A DNA stretch of 64,000 bases from Butyrivibrio sp. LB2008 (GCF_000621565.1 NZ_JHXZ01000018.1:1-64000), one strand, 5' to 3'. Shown: positions 16,344 to 26,208, numbered from the stretch's first letter. Notes: generated by a model not told the origin, from the sequence alone. A program made the numbers and translations.

Positions 16344-17273
16344 ATGGAAAAGAATCCTGTTTGCGAAATGCTTGGGATTGAATACCCCGTAATACAAGGC
16401 GGAATGGCTTGGATTGCCGATGCAAAACTTGCCGCTGCCGTTTCAAATGCCGGTGGACTTGGACTTATCGCAGCAATGAACTCAAACGGCGAACAGCTCA
16501 GAGCTCAGATCAAAGAAGCCAAGAAGCTTACAGACAAGCCCTTTGGAGTTAACCTGATGCTCATGAGTCCATACATCGAAGAGGCTGTAGATGTTGTATG
16601 TGAAGAAGGTATTTCGGTTGTTACTACAGGAGCAGGAAATCCTTCGAAATACATGGAGAAGCTTAAAAGTGCAAATATAAAGGTCATCTGTGTTGTTGCC
16701 AGTGTTGCACTCGCCGTAATGGTTGAACGCATGGGCGCAAGCGCTGTTATAGCAGAAGGCTGCGAGTCAGGCGGACATGTCGGAGAGACAACGACAATGG
16801 CACTTGTGCCTCAGGTTGTGGATGCAGTAAACATCCCTGTTATCGCTGCCGGCGGAATTGCCGACGGAAGAGGAATGGCTGCTGCATACATGCTTGGTGC
16901 AAAGGCTGTGCAGATGGGAACAAGATTCCTTACAGCAAAAGAGTGCGGAGTGCATGAAAACTATAAGGAAAAAGTTCTCAGCGCAAAAGACAGAGACACG
17001 ATCGTTACCGGAAAGTCTCTCGGTCATCCCGTCAGAGCTTTGAAGAACAGAATGACAAGAGAATTTCAGGCAAAAGAGCTTGATCCCAATACTACAAGTG
17101 AAGAGCTTGAAGCAATGGGCGCAGGCGCATTGAGAAAAGCAGCTATAGACGGAGACGTAAAGTACGGTTCATGTATGTGCGGACAGATCGCGGGACTCGT
17201 TAAGAGCGAAGGAACCTGCGAGGAAATCATCAAGAGCATATACAATGAAGCTATGGCACTTATGGGTGCTTGA
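16344..17273 (+). CDS. fabK: Enoyl-ACP reductase II (FMN-dependent)
   Basis: A 309-residue nitronate-monooxygenase-like TIM barrel of the FabK type, which reduces trans-2-enoyl-ACP with NAD(P)H using FMN. It begins with CEMLGIEYPVIQGGMAWIAD and has the flavin-phosphate loops AGGIADGRG and QMGTRF. The start at 16344 is set by TTGGAGGAATAAG just upstream; the frame is open further back inside acpP. It is the only enoyl reductase in the operon (no FabI), as in streptococci and many clostridia. Confidence 0.94.
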   Translation: MEKNPVCEMLGIEYPVIQGGMAWIADAKLAAAVSNAGGLGLIAAMNSNGEQLRAQIKEAKKLTDKPFGVNLMLMSPYIEEAVDVVCEEGISVVTTGAGNPSKYMEKLKSANIKVICVVASVALAVMVERMGASAVIAEGCESGGHVGETTTMALVPQVVDAVNIPVIAAGGIADGRGMAAAYMLGAKAVQMGTRFLTAKECGVHENYKEKVLSAKDRDTIVTGKSLGHPVRALKNRMTREFQAKELDPNTTSEELEAMGAGALRKAAIDGDVKYGSCMCGQIAGLVKSEGTCEEIIKSIYNEAMALMGA

Positions 17274-17287
17274 AAAGTGGAGATAAT

Positions 17288-18217
17288 ATGAAAAAAATCG
17301 CATTTTTATTTGCCGGTCAGGGGAGTCAGTACGCCGGAATGGGAAAAGACCTATATGAGAATATCACTGAAGTGAAGGAGTTTTTTGACACTGCTGAGAC
17401 TGTCAGGCCCGGAACACTCGATCAGATGTTTTCGGGAACAGAAGAAGAGCTGAAAAAAACAGAGAACACACAGCCTTGTCTCTTTCTGGCTGATATAGCA
17501 AGCGCGATCGCTTTGGAAAACAGCGGAATAAAGGCAGATGCCATTGCAGGCTTTTCGCTGGGAGAAGTCGTTGCTATGGGAATGTCCGGAGCGCTTGCCA
17601 AAGAGGATGCTTTCAGGCTGGTATGTAAAAGAGGAAAGCTCATGCAGGCAGCTGCAGATGCCAAGAAGGGCAGCATGATAGCTGTTATGCGAATGGATAA
17701 GAGTGAGCTAGAATCACTGTGCGATGAATTTGGAGTATATCCTGTCAATTACAACTGCCCGGGACAGATCGTTGTTTCCGGGGAGGAAGACAGGATTGAG
17801 AAGTTAAAAGAAGCTCTTTCAGAAAAGAATGTGAGATTCGTACAACTCGCAGTTGGCGGACCGTTCCACACTCCTTACATGAAAGAGGCATCTTTGGGCT
17901 TACAGGAAGAGATTGAAAAAGAGGGTTCATATAACATAAACAATCCGCAGACACCTGTGTATGCGAATATGACAGCTAAGCCATATCCCGATAACAAGGC
18001 CGGAATAATCGATACGATTTCCAACCAGATATCAAACAGCGTTAAGTGGGAAGAGACACTTAGCAACATGGCTGCGGAAGGAATCGACACATTTATCGAA
18101 TGCGGTCCCGGTAAGACACTTTCAGGTTTTGTGAAAAGAACCGTTTCAGGAGCAAACATTTATAACGTAAGTGATATTGATTCTTTGAACAAAGTTGTAG
18201 AGGAGCTGAAAAAATAA
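17288..18217 (+). CDS. fabD: Malonyl-CoA:ACP transacylase
   Basis: A 309-residue transacylase that loads malonyl groups onto ACP. The FAGQGSQYAGMG block is at residues 8-19, the nucleophile Ser90 is in GFSLGE, and the catalytic His lies in GGPFHTPYM near residue 197. The ATG at 17288 follows GTGGAGA; a TTG six codons earlier overlaps the fabK stop. Its stop codon overlaps the fabG start (TAATG). Confidence 0.95.
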   Translation: MKKIAFLFAGQGSQYAGMGKDLYENITEVKEFFDTAETVRPGTLDQMFSGTEEELKKTENTQPCLFLADIASAIALENSGIKADAIAGFSLGEVVAMGMSGALAKEDAFRLVCKRGKLMQAAADAKKGSMIAVMRMDKSELESLCDEFGVYPVNYNCPGQIVVSGEEDRIEKLKEALSEKNVRFVQLAVGGPFHTPYMKEASLGLQEEIEKEGSYNINNPQTPVYANMTAKPYPDNKAGIIDTISNQISNSVKWEETLSNMAAEGIDTFIECGPGKTLSGFVKRTVSGANIYNVSDIDSLNKVVEELKK

Positions 18218-18957
18218 TGTTAAAGGGAAAAGTTGCTGTAATTACCGGCGGTACAAGAGGAATTGGCAACGCCATTGCGAAGAAATACGCAGAGAACGGT
18301 GCAAACCTTGCGGTAATCGCCACAAAAGACAATGAGAAAGCACAGGCTGCCATTGAAGAACTTAAGAAGAATGGCACAGATGTAAAGCTATATCTGTGTG
18401 ATATAAAAAATGCCGATCAGGTTGCTTCCGTATCGGAGGCAATCCTGGCAGACTTCGGCGGAGTTGACATAGTAGTAAATAATGCCGGAATAACAAGAGA
18501 TAACTTGCTTCCGGGAATGAGTATTGCGGATATAGACGATGTTATCGACATTAACTTAAAAGGAACAATGTATGTAACACGCTCTTTTATCCGTAATTTT
18601 ATAAAGAGAAAAGGTGGAAATGTTATAAATATCAGTTCTGTAGTGGGACTGATGGGAAATAAAGGTCAGGCAAACTATGCCGCATCAAAGGCGGGAATAG
18701 TTGGATTTACCAAGACCGTAGCTAAAGAATATGGCAGAAAAAATATAAGATGCAATGCCATCGCGCCCGGATATATAGCTACCGAGATGACGGCGCAGCT
18801 GTCCGAAGCTCAGACAGAAGAGCTTAAGAAACAGCTTCCGCTTACAAGACTCGGAACGCCGGAAGATATCGCTGAACTTGCGTTGTTCCTTGCAAGTGAG
18901 AAATCTTCATATATCACAGGAGAAGTTATAAAAGTAGATGGAGGAATGTATGTGTAG
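18217..18957 (+). CDS. fabG: 3-oxoacyl-ACP reductase
   Basis: A 246-residue short-chain dehydrogenase. The NADPH-binding TGGTRGIG is at residues 10-17, NNAG at about 88-91, the catalytic Ser at 140-141, Tyr154 and Lys158 in YAASK, and the C-terminal GGMYV. It reduces 3-ketoacyl-ACP. It is translationally coupled at both ends: ATG overlaps the fabD stop, and fabF starts inside its last codons. Confidence 0.95.
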   Translation: MLKGKVAVITGGTRGIGNAIAKKYAENGANLAVIATKDNEKAQAAIEELKKNGTDVKLYLCDIKNADQVASVSEAILADFGGVDIVVNNAGITRDNLLPGMSIADIDDVIDINLKGTMYVTRSFIRNFIKRKGGNVINISSVVGLMGNKGQANYAASKAGIVGFTKTVAKEYGRKNIRCNAIAPGYIATEMTAQLSEAQTEELKKQLPLTRLGTPEDIAELALFLASEKSSYITGEVIKVDGGMYV

Positions 18958-20185
18958 AGTAGTTGTTACAGGAATGGGAGTAATCTCACCCGTTGGAAAT
19001 GATATCGATACTTTTTGGGAGAGCTTAAAGGCCGGAAAATGCGGCATTGACAAGATTCAGAGATTCGATGCTTCAGGACTTAAGGTAAGCCTTGATGCCG
19101 AGGTCAAAGAGTTTGAGCCTAAAAAATATTATGACACCGTTCAGGAAATCCGTAAGTCGGATCTTTTCATGCAGTATGCAATGGCTGCAGCAAGACAGGC
19201 TGTTGAGCAGAGTGGAATCCTTGAGAGCGAACTTGATAAAGAGCGCTTTGGTGTATATATAGGATCCGGAATCGGCGGAATAAATACAACAATCCGCGAG
19301 ACAAGAAAGCTTGATGAAAAGGGACCTGAGATGGTTTCTCCGTTCTTCGTTCCCATGATGATCAGCAATATGGCGGCAGGTGCCGTATCAATCAAATTCG
19401 GTGCAAAGGGCCCCACACTTCCTATCGTTACAGCATGTGCTACTTCAACACATACTATCGGTGAAGCTTACAGAGTTATCAAGCACGGCTATGCGGATGC
19501 GATCATCGCAGGCGGAAGCGAAGCTTCTATCAATGAACTTGCAATGGCAGGATTCATCAATTGTCAGGCGCTCAATCTTTCTGAGGATCCTTCTGAAGGA
19601 AGTATTCCTTTTGATAAGAGAAGAGGCGGCTTTGTAATGGGTGAGGGCGCAGGAATCCTTATCCTTGAAGAGTATGAGCATGCCAAGAAGCGCGGAGCCA
19701 AGATCTACGCTGAGGTTGTAGGATATGGAAACACATCCGACGCGTATCACATCACAGCTCCGGACCCTGAAGGAGACGGCGCTGTAAGAGCAATCCAGGC
19801 TGCAGTTAAGGAAGCAAAAGTTAGCGACAGCGATGAGATCTACTTCAATGCACACGGAACAGGAACACATCTTAACGATGCGATGGAGACAAAGGCAATC
19901 AAGAAAGTCTTCGGTAAGAAAGCATATGACATCCACATCAGTTCCACAAAGTCCATGACGGGACACATGATGGGTGCAACAGGTGCGGTTGAAGCAATTG
20001 CGTCAGTTATGGCACTTAATGAAGGAATCATTCCTCCTACGATCAATTACAAAGAGAAAGATGAAGAGTGCGATCTTAACTATACAGTAAATAAAGCTGA
20101 GAACGTTGATGTTGATTTTGCTATCAGCACATCACTCGGATTTGGCGGACACAATGCATGTATAGCTTTCAAGAAAGTGGATTAA
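18950..20185 (+). CDS. fabF: 3-oxoacyl-ACP synthase II
   Basis: A 411-residue KAS II condensing enzyme. The catalytic Cys163 is in TACATST; the two histidines are in NAHGTGTHLND (about 298-308) and GHMMGATGA (about 335). It elongates acyl-ACP with malonyl-ACP. The ATG at 18950 is chosen because GGAGG lies six bases upstream; an ATG four codons earlier overlaps that site. The first eight bases overlap fabG. No fabH (KAS III) is present in the operon. Confidence 0.94.
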   Translation: MCRVVVTGMGVISPVGNDIDTFWESLKAGKCGIDKIQRFDASGLKVSLDAEVKEFEPKKYYDTVQEIRKSDLFMQYAMAAARQAVEQSGILESELDKERFGVYIGSGIGGINTTIRETRKLDEKGPEMVSPFFVPMMISNMAAGAVSIKFGAKGPTLPIVTACATSTHTIGEAYRVIKHGYADAIIAGGSEASINELAMAGFINCQALNLSEDPSEGSIPFDKRRGGFVMGEGAGILILEEYEHAKKRGAKIYAEVVGYGNTSDAYHITAPDPEGDGAVRAIQAAVKEAKVSDSDEIYFNAHGTGTHLNDAMETKAIKKVFGKKAYDIHISSTKSMTGHMMGATGAVEAIASVMALNEGIIPPTINYKEKDEECDLNYTVNKAENVDVDFAISTSLGFGGHNACIAFKKVD

Positions 20186-20197
20186 GGAAGGGCAATT

Positions 20198-20629
20198 ATG
20201 AGTTCATTAAAAGAGTACGGTGATCTTTTTTTAAGATTGAATTTAACAGAGCTTTCTGTCGAAGAAGGAGACTTTAAGATTCAAATGAAAAGAGAGAACT
20301 CCATAAAGACCGAGAGCGTAAAGGTAGTGGAAACAGCGCCGGTACAAAAGGAGAGTGCTCCGACATCTGCCGAGCCTGAGGATAAGGCAGAGGCGGTTAG
20401 CGGAACTGCCGTAAACGCACCGCTTCTTGGAATTTTCTATGCGACTGTCGGAGAAAAGAAAGCTATCAAAGAAGGCGACAAAGTCTCTGAAGGCGATGTA
20501 CTGTGCACCATCGAGGCAATGAAGATGATGAACGAAGTAAAAGCCCCCGTAAGCGGCGTGGTCAAGAAAGTCTGCGTTACAGACGGCGCACTTGTAGAGT
20601 ACAAACAGACACTTTTTGTTATTGAATAA
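20198..20629 (+). CDS. accB: Biotin carboxyl carrier protein of acetyl-CoA carboxylase
   Basis: A 143-residue BCCP. The biotinyl domain is at 70-143 with the biotin lysine Lys109 in EAMKMMNE; the N-terminal region is followed by a flexible Ala/Pro/Glu linker at about 40-70. It carries carboxybiotin between AccC and AccA/AccD. The spacing to fabF (12 bp) and fabZ (9 bp) shows a tight operon. Confidence 0.95.
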   Translation: MSSLKEYGDLFLRLNLTELSVEEGDFKIQMKRENSIKTESVKVVETAPVQKESAPTSAEPEDKAEAVSGTAVNAPLLGIFYATVGEKKAIKEGDKVSEGDVLCTIEAMKMMNEVKAPVSGVVKKVCVTDGALVEYKQTLFVIE

Positions 20630-20638
20630 GAGGAATTT

Positions 20639-21079
20639 ATGGATAGAGAAGAATTGAAAAAGATACTTCCCCACAGAGAGCCGATGCTCCTTGTGGACGA
20701 GGCGTATCTTAATGAGGATGGAACGGCAACAGGTTATTACAACGTGCGCGGCGATGAGTATTTTTTGCAGGGACATTTCCCCGGAAATCCCATCGTGCCC
20801 GGAGTAATACAGTGCGAGATAATGGCACAGTCAGCCTGCGTTCTTTTTGCCGATAAGATGGCAAACGGTGGAGTTATTCCTGTTTATACGGGACTTGATA
20901 AAGTACGTTTCAGAAATATGGTTAAGCCCGGAGACAGAATCAGAGTTGACACTAAGGTCATAAGGTCTTTTCATCCCATGTACGTACTTCATGGGGAATT
21001 GACCGTAGATGGGAAAAAATGTATGAGCGGAGATTTTTCTTTTGCCATTACGGAAGTAGGAGAAAGAGAGGAAGCGTGA
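20639..21079 (+). CDS. fabZ: 3-hydroxyacyl-ACP dehydratase
   Basis: A 146-residue hot-dog-fold dehydratase. The catalytic His46 lies in GHFPGNPIVPGV and the acidic residue Glu60 in IQCEIMAQ. It removes water from 3-hydroxyacyl-ACP. It is placed between accB and accC, the order also found in Streptococcus and Clostridium operons. AGAGGAA precedes the ATG. Confidence 0.94.
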   Translation: MDREELKKILPHREPMLLVDEAYLNEDGTATGYYNVRGDEYFLQGHFPGNPIVPGVIQCEIMAQSACVLFADKMANGGVIPVYTGLDKVRFRNMVKPGDRIRVDTKVIRSFHPMYVLHGELTVDGKKCMSGDFSFAITEVGEREEA

Positions 21080-21080
21080 C

Positions 21081-22409
21081 ATGTTTTCTAAGATTCTTAT
21101 AGCAAACCGTGGTGAAGTTGCCGTACGTGTTATCAGAGCATGCAAAGAAATGGGAATAGAGACCGTTGCGGTTTATTCCGATGCAGACAAAGACGCACTT
21201 CATGTAGAGATGGCTGATGAGAGTTACTGCATTGGCGGACCTTTAGTAAACGACAGCTATTTGAATATGAACGTCATAATTACGTTGGCTCAGGCAGTGG
21301 GAGCTGAAGCAATCCACCCCGGATACGGAATGCTTTCCGAGAACCCTGAGTTTGCAAGAAAGTGTGAAGAAAACGATATCGCGCTGATCGGCCCCGGTTC
21401 CGAAGTTATGGAGAAGATGGGACAGAAAGAGATCGCAAGACAGATTGCTGTAAGCACGGGAGTTCCGGTAACACCCGGAAGCGATATCCTGGATAGCAAT
21501 AAGGCTGCGATCAGATGGGCAAAAGAGATCGGATATCCCGTTATCTTAAAGGCGAGAGCCGGAGGCGGCGGAAAGGGAATCCGCGTAGTAAGAGAAGAAA
21601 GCGAATTATTATCGGCTTTTGAGCAGGTAAAAAAGGAAGCTAAGAGCTCTTTTGCAGACGATGCGATCTTTATGGAGAAATATCTCGAGAACGTAAAGCA
21701 CGTGGAAGTTCAGATTCTTGCAGATCAGAAGGGAAAAGTAATTGTCCTTGGTGACAGGGACTGCTCCGTTCAGCGTAAGAACCAGAAGCTCATAGAAGAG
21801 TGCCCTGCGCCTGTTTTATCTGACGATACACGTGAAAAGATGTACAAAGCGGCTTCGGATCTTGCGAAGAAAGTCGGCTATGTCACTGTCGGAACGGTGG
21901 AGTTCCTTGTAAAAGGAGATTCTTTCTACTTTATGGAAATGAATACCCGTCTTCAGGTTGAACACTCCGTCACAGAGATGGTGTGCGGCATTGACATAGT
22001 TGAGTGGCAGATAAGGACCGCTGCAGGAATAGACATTCCTTTTAATCAGGAAGATATTGCGCACAGTAAGCATGCGATAGAATGCAGGATCTGTGCGGAA
22101 AATTCAGTAGACTTTAAGCCGTCTACCGGAAAGGTTGAACTGCTTCATATTCCCGGTGGTGTGGATGTCAGATTTGATTCCGCACTTTATCAGAGCTATG
22201 AAGTGACACCGTTCTATGATTCCATGCTCGGTAAACTCATAGTTTGCGCAGATACAAGGGACGGTGCGATCCGTAAGATGAAGAGTGCACTGTCTGAGTT
22301 CGTACTTGTCGGCGTTGACAACAACAGAGAAATGCACATGAAATTCATGGACAACGGCAAGTTTATAGTCGGAAACTACGATACGGGGATATGTCAGAAG
22401 GTTTTGTAA
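21081..22409 (+). CDS. accC: Biotin carboxylase subunit of acetyl-CoA carboxylase
   Basis: A 442-residue ATP-grasp enzyme that carboxylates biotin on AccB. The N-terminal block is ILIANRGEVAVRVIRAC, the glycine-rich ATP loop is ARAGGGGKGIRVV near residue 160, and the biotin carboxylase signature is MEMNTRLQVEHSVTE near 287. Full family length. It starts one base after the fabZ stop, with GAGGAAG as ribosome site inside fabZ. Confidence 0.95.
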   Translation: MFSKILIANRGEVAVRVIRACKEMGIETVAVYSDADKDALHVEMADESYCIGGPLVNDSYLNMNVIITLAQAVGAEAIHPGYGMLSENPEFARKCEENDIALIGPGSEVMEKMGQKEIARQIAVSTGVPVTPGSDILDSNKAAIRWAKEIGYPVILKARAGGGGKGIRVVREESELLSAFEQVKKEAKSSFADDAIFMEKYLENVKHVEVQILADQKGKVIVLGDRDCSVQRKNQKLIEECPAPVLSDDTREKMYKAASDLAKKVGYVTVGTVEFLVKGDSFYFMEMNTRLQVEHSVTEMVCGIDIVEWQIRTAAGIDIPFNQEDIAHSKHAIECRICAENSVDFKPSTGKVELLHIPGGVDVRFDSALYQSYEVTPFYDSMLGKLIVCADTRDGAIRKMKSALSEFVLVGVDNNREMHMKFMDNGKFIVGNYDTGICQKVL

Positions 22410-22412
22410 ACT

Positions 22413-23246
22413 ATGGAATTAAAAAGTTTTTTTCTAAAAGCGAATAATGAGCTTGAATACGGCGATGTTAAGCCCAGAAGCAGAAAAGTTACCTGTAAGA
22501 GATGCCAGAAAGAAACAGCCGTAGCCAAGATAAGAAAAAACAATTTTGTCTGTCCGAACTGCGGATATTACTTCCCTGTAAGAGCAAGGCGAAGAATACT
22601 GATGCTCTCGGATAAAAGAAGTTTTGTGGAATTGTTCGGAGATCTTGAGTCAAAGAACATCCTTGATTTCCCCGAGTATGACAGCAAGTTGCAGGCGGCC
22701 AGGGAAAAGAGCCGTGAGAACGAGGGGGTTATCTGCGGCGTTGCGGCGATCGGCGGATACAGAACATGCATATTTGCAATGGACGCGAACTTCATGATGG
22801 GATCGATGGGAGCGGTAGTAGGAGAGCGTATCACAAGTCTCTTTGAATATGCCACGGAAAAGAATCTTCCCGTTATTGGAGTTACCGTTTCGGGCGGAGC
22901 GAGAATGCAGGAAGGAATGCTTTCTCTTATGCAGATGTCGAAGGTTTCGGCTGCAGTAAAAAGACATAACAATGCAGGAAATCTTTATATAAATCTTTTG
23001 ACCAATCCTACGACGGGAGGCGTTGATGCAAGTTTTGCGATGCTTGCCGACATAACGCTTGCAGAGCCCGGCGCAAGAATAGGCTTTGCGGGACCCCGTG
23101 TTATTGAGAAGACTCTTAACAGAGCACTTCCCAAGGGATTCCAGAAAGCCGAGAGAGTTCTGGAATGCGGATTTATAGATGACATCGTAACAAGAGACAA
23201 GCAAAGGGATTACCTTGAAAAAATACTTAAGATACACAACTGCTAA
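22413..23246 (+). CDS. accD: Acetyl-CoA carboxylase carboxyltransferase subunit beta
   Basis: A 277-residue carboxyltransferase beta subunit. The N-terminal four-Cys zinc ribbon is seen as CKRCQ and CPNCG (about 29-51), followed by the crotonase-like core (SGGARMQEGMLSLMQMSK; FAGPRVIEKTL). It acts with AccA to transfer the carboxyl from biotin to acetyl-CoA. It starts four bases after accC. Confidence 0.95.
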   Translation: MELKSFFLKANNELEYGDVKPRSRKVTCKRCQKETAVAKIRKNNFVCPNCGYYFPVRARRRILMLSDKRSFVELFGDLESKNILDFPEYDSKLQAAREKSRENEGVICGVAAIGGYRTCIFAMDANFMMGSMGAVVGERITSLFEYATEKNLPVIGVTVSGGARMQEGMLSLMQMSKVSAAVKRHNNAGNLYINLLTNPTTGGVDASFAMLADITLAEPGARIGFAGPRVIEKTLNRALPKGFQKAERVLECGFIDDIVTRDKQRDYLEKILKIHNC

Positions 23247-23268
23247 AGAAGAATACAAGAGGGCAGAT

Positions 23269-24024
23269 ATGAAAGATTATGATATCGTGCTCGGGGCACG
23301 AAGTGACAACAGGTACACGGCAATCGATTATATGAATGCCATTATCGGTGACTTTATTGAATTTCACGGTGACAGATACTTTGGTGATGACGGTGCCGTT
23401 ATCGCAGGAATCGGAATGATAAAGGATATGCCTGTGACGGTTATCGGAATCGAAAAAGGTAAGAATACCGAGGACAGGATTGCTCACAATTTCGGAAGCG
23501 CTCATCCCGAAGGGTACAGGAAAGCTTTGAGGCTTATGAAACAGGCTGAAAAGTTTCACAGACCGATAGTTTGTTTTGTTGATACGGCCGGTGCTTTCTG
23601 CGGCGTTGATGCCGAAGAGCGCGGGCAGGGAAGAGCCATAGCCGAGAATCTTTATGAGATGTCAGACCTCCGGACACCTATTTTATCGATAGTGATAGGG
23701 GAAGGCGGAAGCGGCGGTGCGCTTGCTCTTTCTCATGCGGACAGAGTGTGGATGCTTGATGATGCGTATTTTAGCGTGGTATCGCCGGAGAGCTGTGCGA
23801 ACATTTTGTGGAAGAGCACGGAAAAGGCTGATGTGGTCGCGGATGCGCTGTATCTTACAGCTGATAAGCTGTATAAATTGGGACTTATAGATAAGATTTG
23901 TAGTAATGATACTTTTGAGAACTTAGAGAACGACATCTATTCGGAGCTTAAGAATCTTATGGCTACGGATATTGATACACTGACGGATCTAAGGTATGAA
24001 AAATTCAGAAGAGTCGGATATTAG
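23269..24024 (+). CDS. accA: Acetyl-CoA carboxylase carboxyltransferase subunit alpha
   Basis: A 251-residue carboxyltransferase alpha subunit, shorter at the N-terminus than the E. coli protein. Family blocks include FIEFHGDRYFGDDGAVIAGIG, NFGSAHPEGYRKALRLM, DTAGAFCGVDAEERGQG and IGEGGSGGALA. The ATG at 23269 follows AAGAGGG; a TTG at 23215 is also open and would overlap accD by 32 bases, adding an N-terminal basic helix. I prefer the ATG but cannot exclude coupling through the TTG. Confidence 0.92.
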   Translation: MKDYDIVLGARSDNRYTAIDYMNAIIGDFIEFHGDRYFGDDGAVIAGIGMIKDMPVTVIGIEKGKNTEDRIAHNFGSAHPEGYRKALRLMKQAEKFHRPIVCFVDTAGAFCGVDAEERGQGRAIAENLYEMSDLRTPILSIVIGEGGSGGALALSHADRVWMLDDAYFSVVSPESCANILWKSTEKADVVADALYLTADKLYKLGLIDKICSNDTFENLENDIYSELKNLMATDIDTLTDLRYEKFRRVGY

Positions 24025-24032
24025 AGGCAAAG

Positions 24033-25691
24033 ATGACTAACATATATCAAAGATACTATAAGGAAAAATGTGACAAAGACAGAAATGTAGTAAGTATTGA
24101 GACCACTTATGATGAGAATTTCAATTTTGCTTATGACGTAATTGATAGATTTGCTGATGAATGCCCGGATAAGCAGGCTATGGTTCACAGAAGTACAGAC
24201 GGCGTGGATACACGCTTTACATTCGGTGACCTTAAAAAGCTTTCCAACAAGGCGGCAAATGCTCTAAAGTCACTCGGGATAAAGCGCGGAGATCCGGTAA
24301 TGCTTCTTCTCAAAAGACGCTATGAGTTCTGGATCAGTATTTTGGCTATTCATAAGCTTGGTGCTATAGCGATACCCACGTCTCATATGGTATCTTCGGA
24401 AGATATTAAGGAAAGAATTAATATCTCAGGAGCAAAAGCTGTGATCTGTGTCAATTCAGAGCAGATCTGTGATAAAGTAGAACGTGCTATTTCGGGAAAA
24501 GATGTCATTCAGATTGTGGTCGGAGACAGATACAAGGACGCGGTTTCTTTTGACAGTATAATGGACGAAGCTTCCGCGGAGCTTGAGAGGATCGCTACCG
24601 ATGTAAATGATGATATGCTTTACTATTTCACATCAGGTACTAGCGGTGCGCCCAAGGCGGTAATACATGATTTTTCCTACCCGATCGCACATATCTATAC
24701 TGCAAAGTGCTGGCATGCTGTGGAATATGATGGACTACATCTGACCGTTGCAGATTCCGGATGGGCTAAGTCTGCATGGGGCAAGCTCTACGGCCAGTGG
24801 TTCATGGGAACGGCAATAATGGTCTATGATTATGAGCAGTTCTATGCGGCTGATCTGTTAAAGCTTATTTCGGAGGAGAAGATAAACACATTCTGCGCTC
24901 CTCCTACAATATATAAATACTTTATTTTGGAAGATCTGTCACAGTACGATCTTAGCGAGCTTCATACCGCAACAACTGCGGGCGAGCCGATGCCTGAAGA
25001 GGTTTCGGAGAAGTTTTTTGCCATGACGGGAATCCGTATTCGCGAAGGCTTTGGCCAGACTGAGACTGCGCTTCAGATATGCACCCCTGTCGGAATAGAG
25101 CAGATAAAGGGCTCTATCGGATTGTCTTCGCCATTATATAATGTAAGTTTGGTGGATGAGGATAATAAGCCCGTTGCCGCAGGCGAAGAGGGAGAGATAG
25201 TTATCATTCCCGAAGGAGATGAGAGGCCTATAGGCATTTTCAAGGGATATCTTGGAGATGAGGCATTATATAAGGAAGTATGGCGCGGCGGCGTATATCA
25301 TACAAAGGATAAAGCCGTTATGGACAAAGACGGACATTTCTTTTTTATAGGAAGAAATGACGATGTAATTAAGTCAAGCGGTTACAGGATCGGGCCGTCC
25401 GAAGTAGAGGACGTTATAATGTGCCATCCTGCGGTATTTGAGTGTGCCGTTACGGGATTTCCTTCCAAGAACAGAGGCGCTGTCGTAAAAGCCAGCATCA
25501 TCTTAAAAGATGGTATCGAGGATACCGGAAAGCTTGGAACCGAGATTCAGGAATTTGTAAAAAAGCGCGTTGCGATATACAAGTATCCCAGAATAATCAA
25601 GTTCGTTGAAGACCTTCCGCGGACCAGTTCGGGAAAAATAAGCAGAGCGCGTATCAGACAGGCAGATCTTGCAAGGATGAATAAAAAGTAA
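24033..25691 (+). CDS. AMP-forming acyl-CoA synthetase
   Basis: A 552-residue member of the acyl-adenylate-forming (ANL) superfamily, resembling medium-chain acyl-CoA synthetases. The AMP/phosphate loop is YYFTSGTSGAPKAVIHD (about 200-216), the second motif is GFGQTE (about 339-344), the hinge is YHTKDKAVMDKDGHFFFIGR, and the catalytic lysine is in RTSSGKISR near the C-terminus. It activates a carboxylic acid to its CoA ester. It is the last gene of the fab/acc operon, eight bases after accA, which suggests recycling or uptake of exogenous fatty acids; the chain length is inference. Confidence 0.88.
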   Translation: MTNIYQRYYKEKCDKDRNVVSIETTYDENFNFAYDVIDRFADECPDKQAMVHRSTDGVDTRFTFGDLKKLSNKAANALKSLGIKRGDPVMLLLKRRYEFWISILAIHKLGAIAIPTSHMVSSEDIKERINISGAKAVICVNSEQICDKVERAISGKDVIQIVVGDRYKDAVSFDSIMDEASAELERIATDVNDDMLYYFTSGTSGAPKAVIHDFSYPIAHIYTAKCWHAVEYDGLHLTVADSGWAKSAWGKLYGQWFMGTAIMVYDYEQFYAADLLKLISEEKINTFCAPPTIYKYFILEDLSQYDLSELHTATTAGEPMPEEVSEKFFAMTGIRIREGFGQTETALQICTPVGIEQIKGSIGLSSPLYNVSLVDEDNKPVAAGEEGEIVIIPEGDERPIGIFKGYLGDEALYKEVWRGGVYHTKDKAVMDKDGHFFFIGRNDDVIKSSGYRIGPSEVEDVIMCHPAVFECAVTGFPSKNRGAVVKASIILKDGIEDTGKLGTEIQEFVKKRVAIYKYPRIIKFVEDLPRTSSGKISRARIRQADLARMNKK

Positions 25692-25820
25692 TTGTCGTTT
25701 TATCAATATTTTATTTGAAATATGAACGGATTTGCAGGCATAATATATATATGAAATAAGTGTCAAATGTTATAAATGCGTATGTTAAGACGTTTGGATT
25801 TCAAATAAGGAGACCACGTT

Positions 25821-26195
25821 ATGAAAAAGAGGGTATTGATAGCGGATGATACAGCATTATTCAGAGAAATGATCAAAAACGCACTCGGTTCTGAGGAGTA
25901 TCAGATTGTAGGTGAAGCGGTCAGCGGAGGTCAGGCAGTTGACATGTACAAAGAAAAAAAGCCGGATCTCATGATCTTGGATATAAATATGCCCAAGATG
26001 AACGGTATAGACGCACTTGCTGCCGTGATGGACTACGATCCCGAAGCAAAGGTTATTATGTGCTCCGATCAGAAATACGAGGGAATGATAGTCATGGCGA
26101 TAAAAAAAGGAGCCAAAGACTTCATTGTTAAGCCGTTTACAACTTCGGATGTTTTATTCGCGGTGAAAAAAGCATTTGAAGAGGAAGAAGAGTAA
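25821..26195 (+). CDS. Single-domain CheY-like response regulator
   Basis: A 124-residue receiver domain without an output domain. The acidic pair is Asp9/Asp10, the phospho-acceptor is Asp54 in MILDINMP, and Lys104 is in IVKPF, so it should be phosphorylatable. Such proteins act like CheY on the flagellar switch or as phosphate relays. No chemotaxis kinase is in the window, but a peptide with a FliM-like CheY-binding motif lies 3.3 kb away. The gene has its own terminator. Confidence 0.88.
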   Translation: MKKRVLIADDTALFREMIKNALGSEEYQIVGEAVSGGQAVDMYKEKKPDLMILDINMPKMNGIDALAAVMDYDPEAKVIMCSDQKYEGMIVMAIKKGAKDFIVKPFTTSDVLFAVKKAFEEEEE

Positions 26196-26208
26196 GATTA
26201 TCATATAA

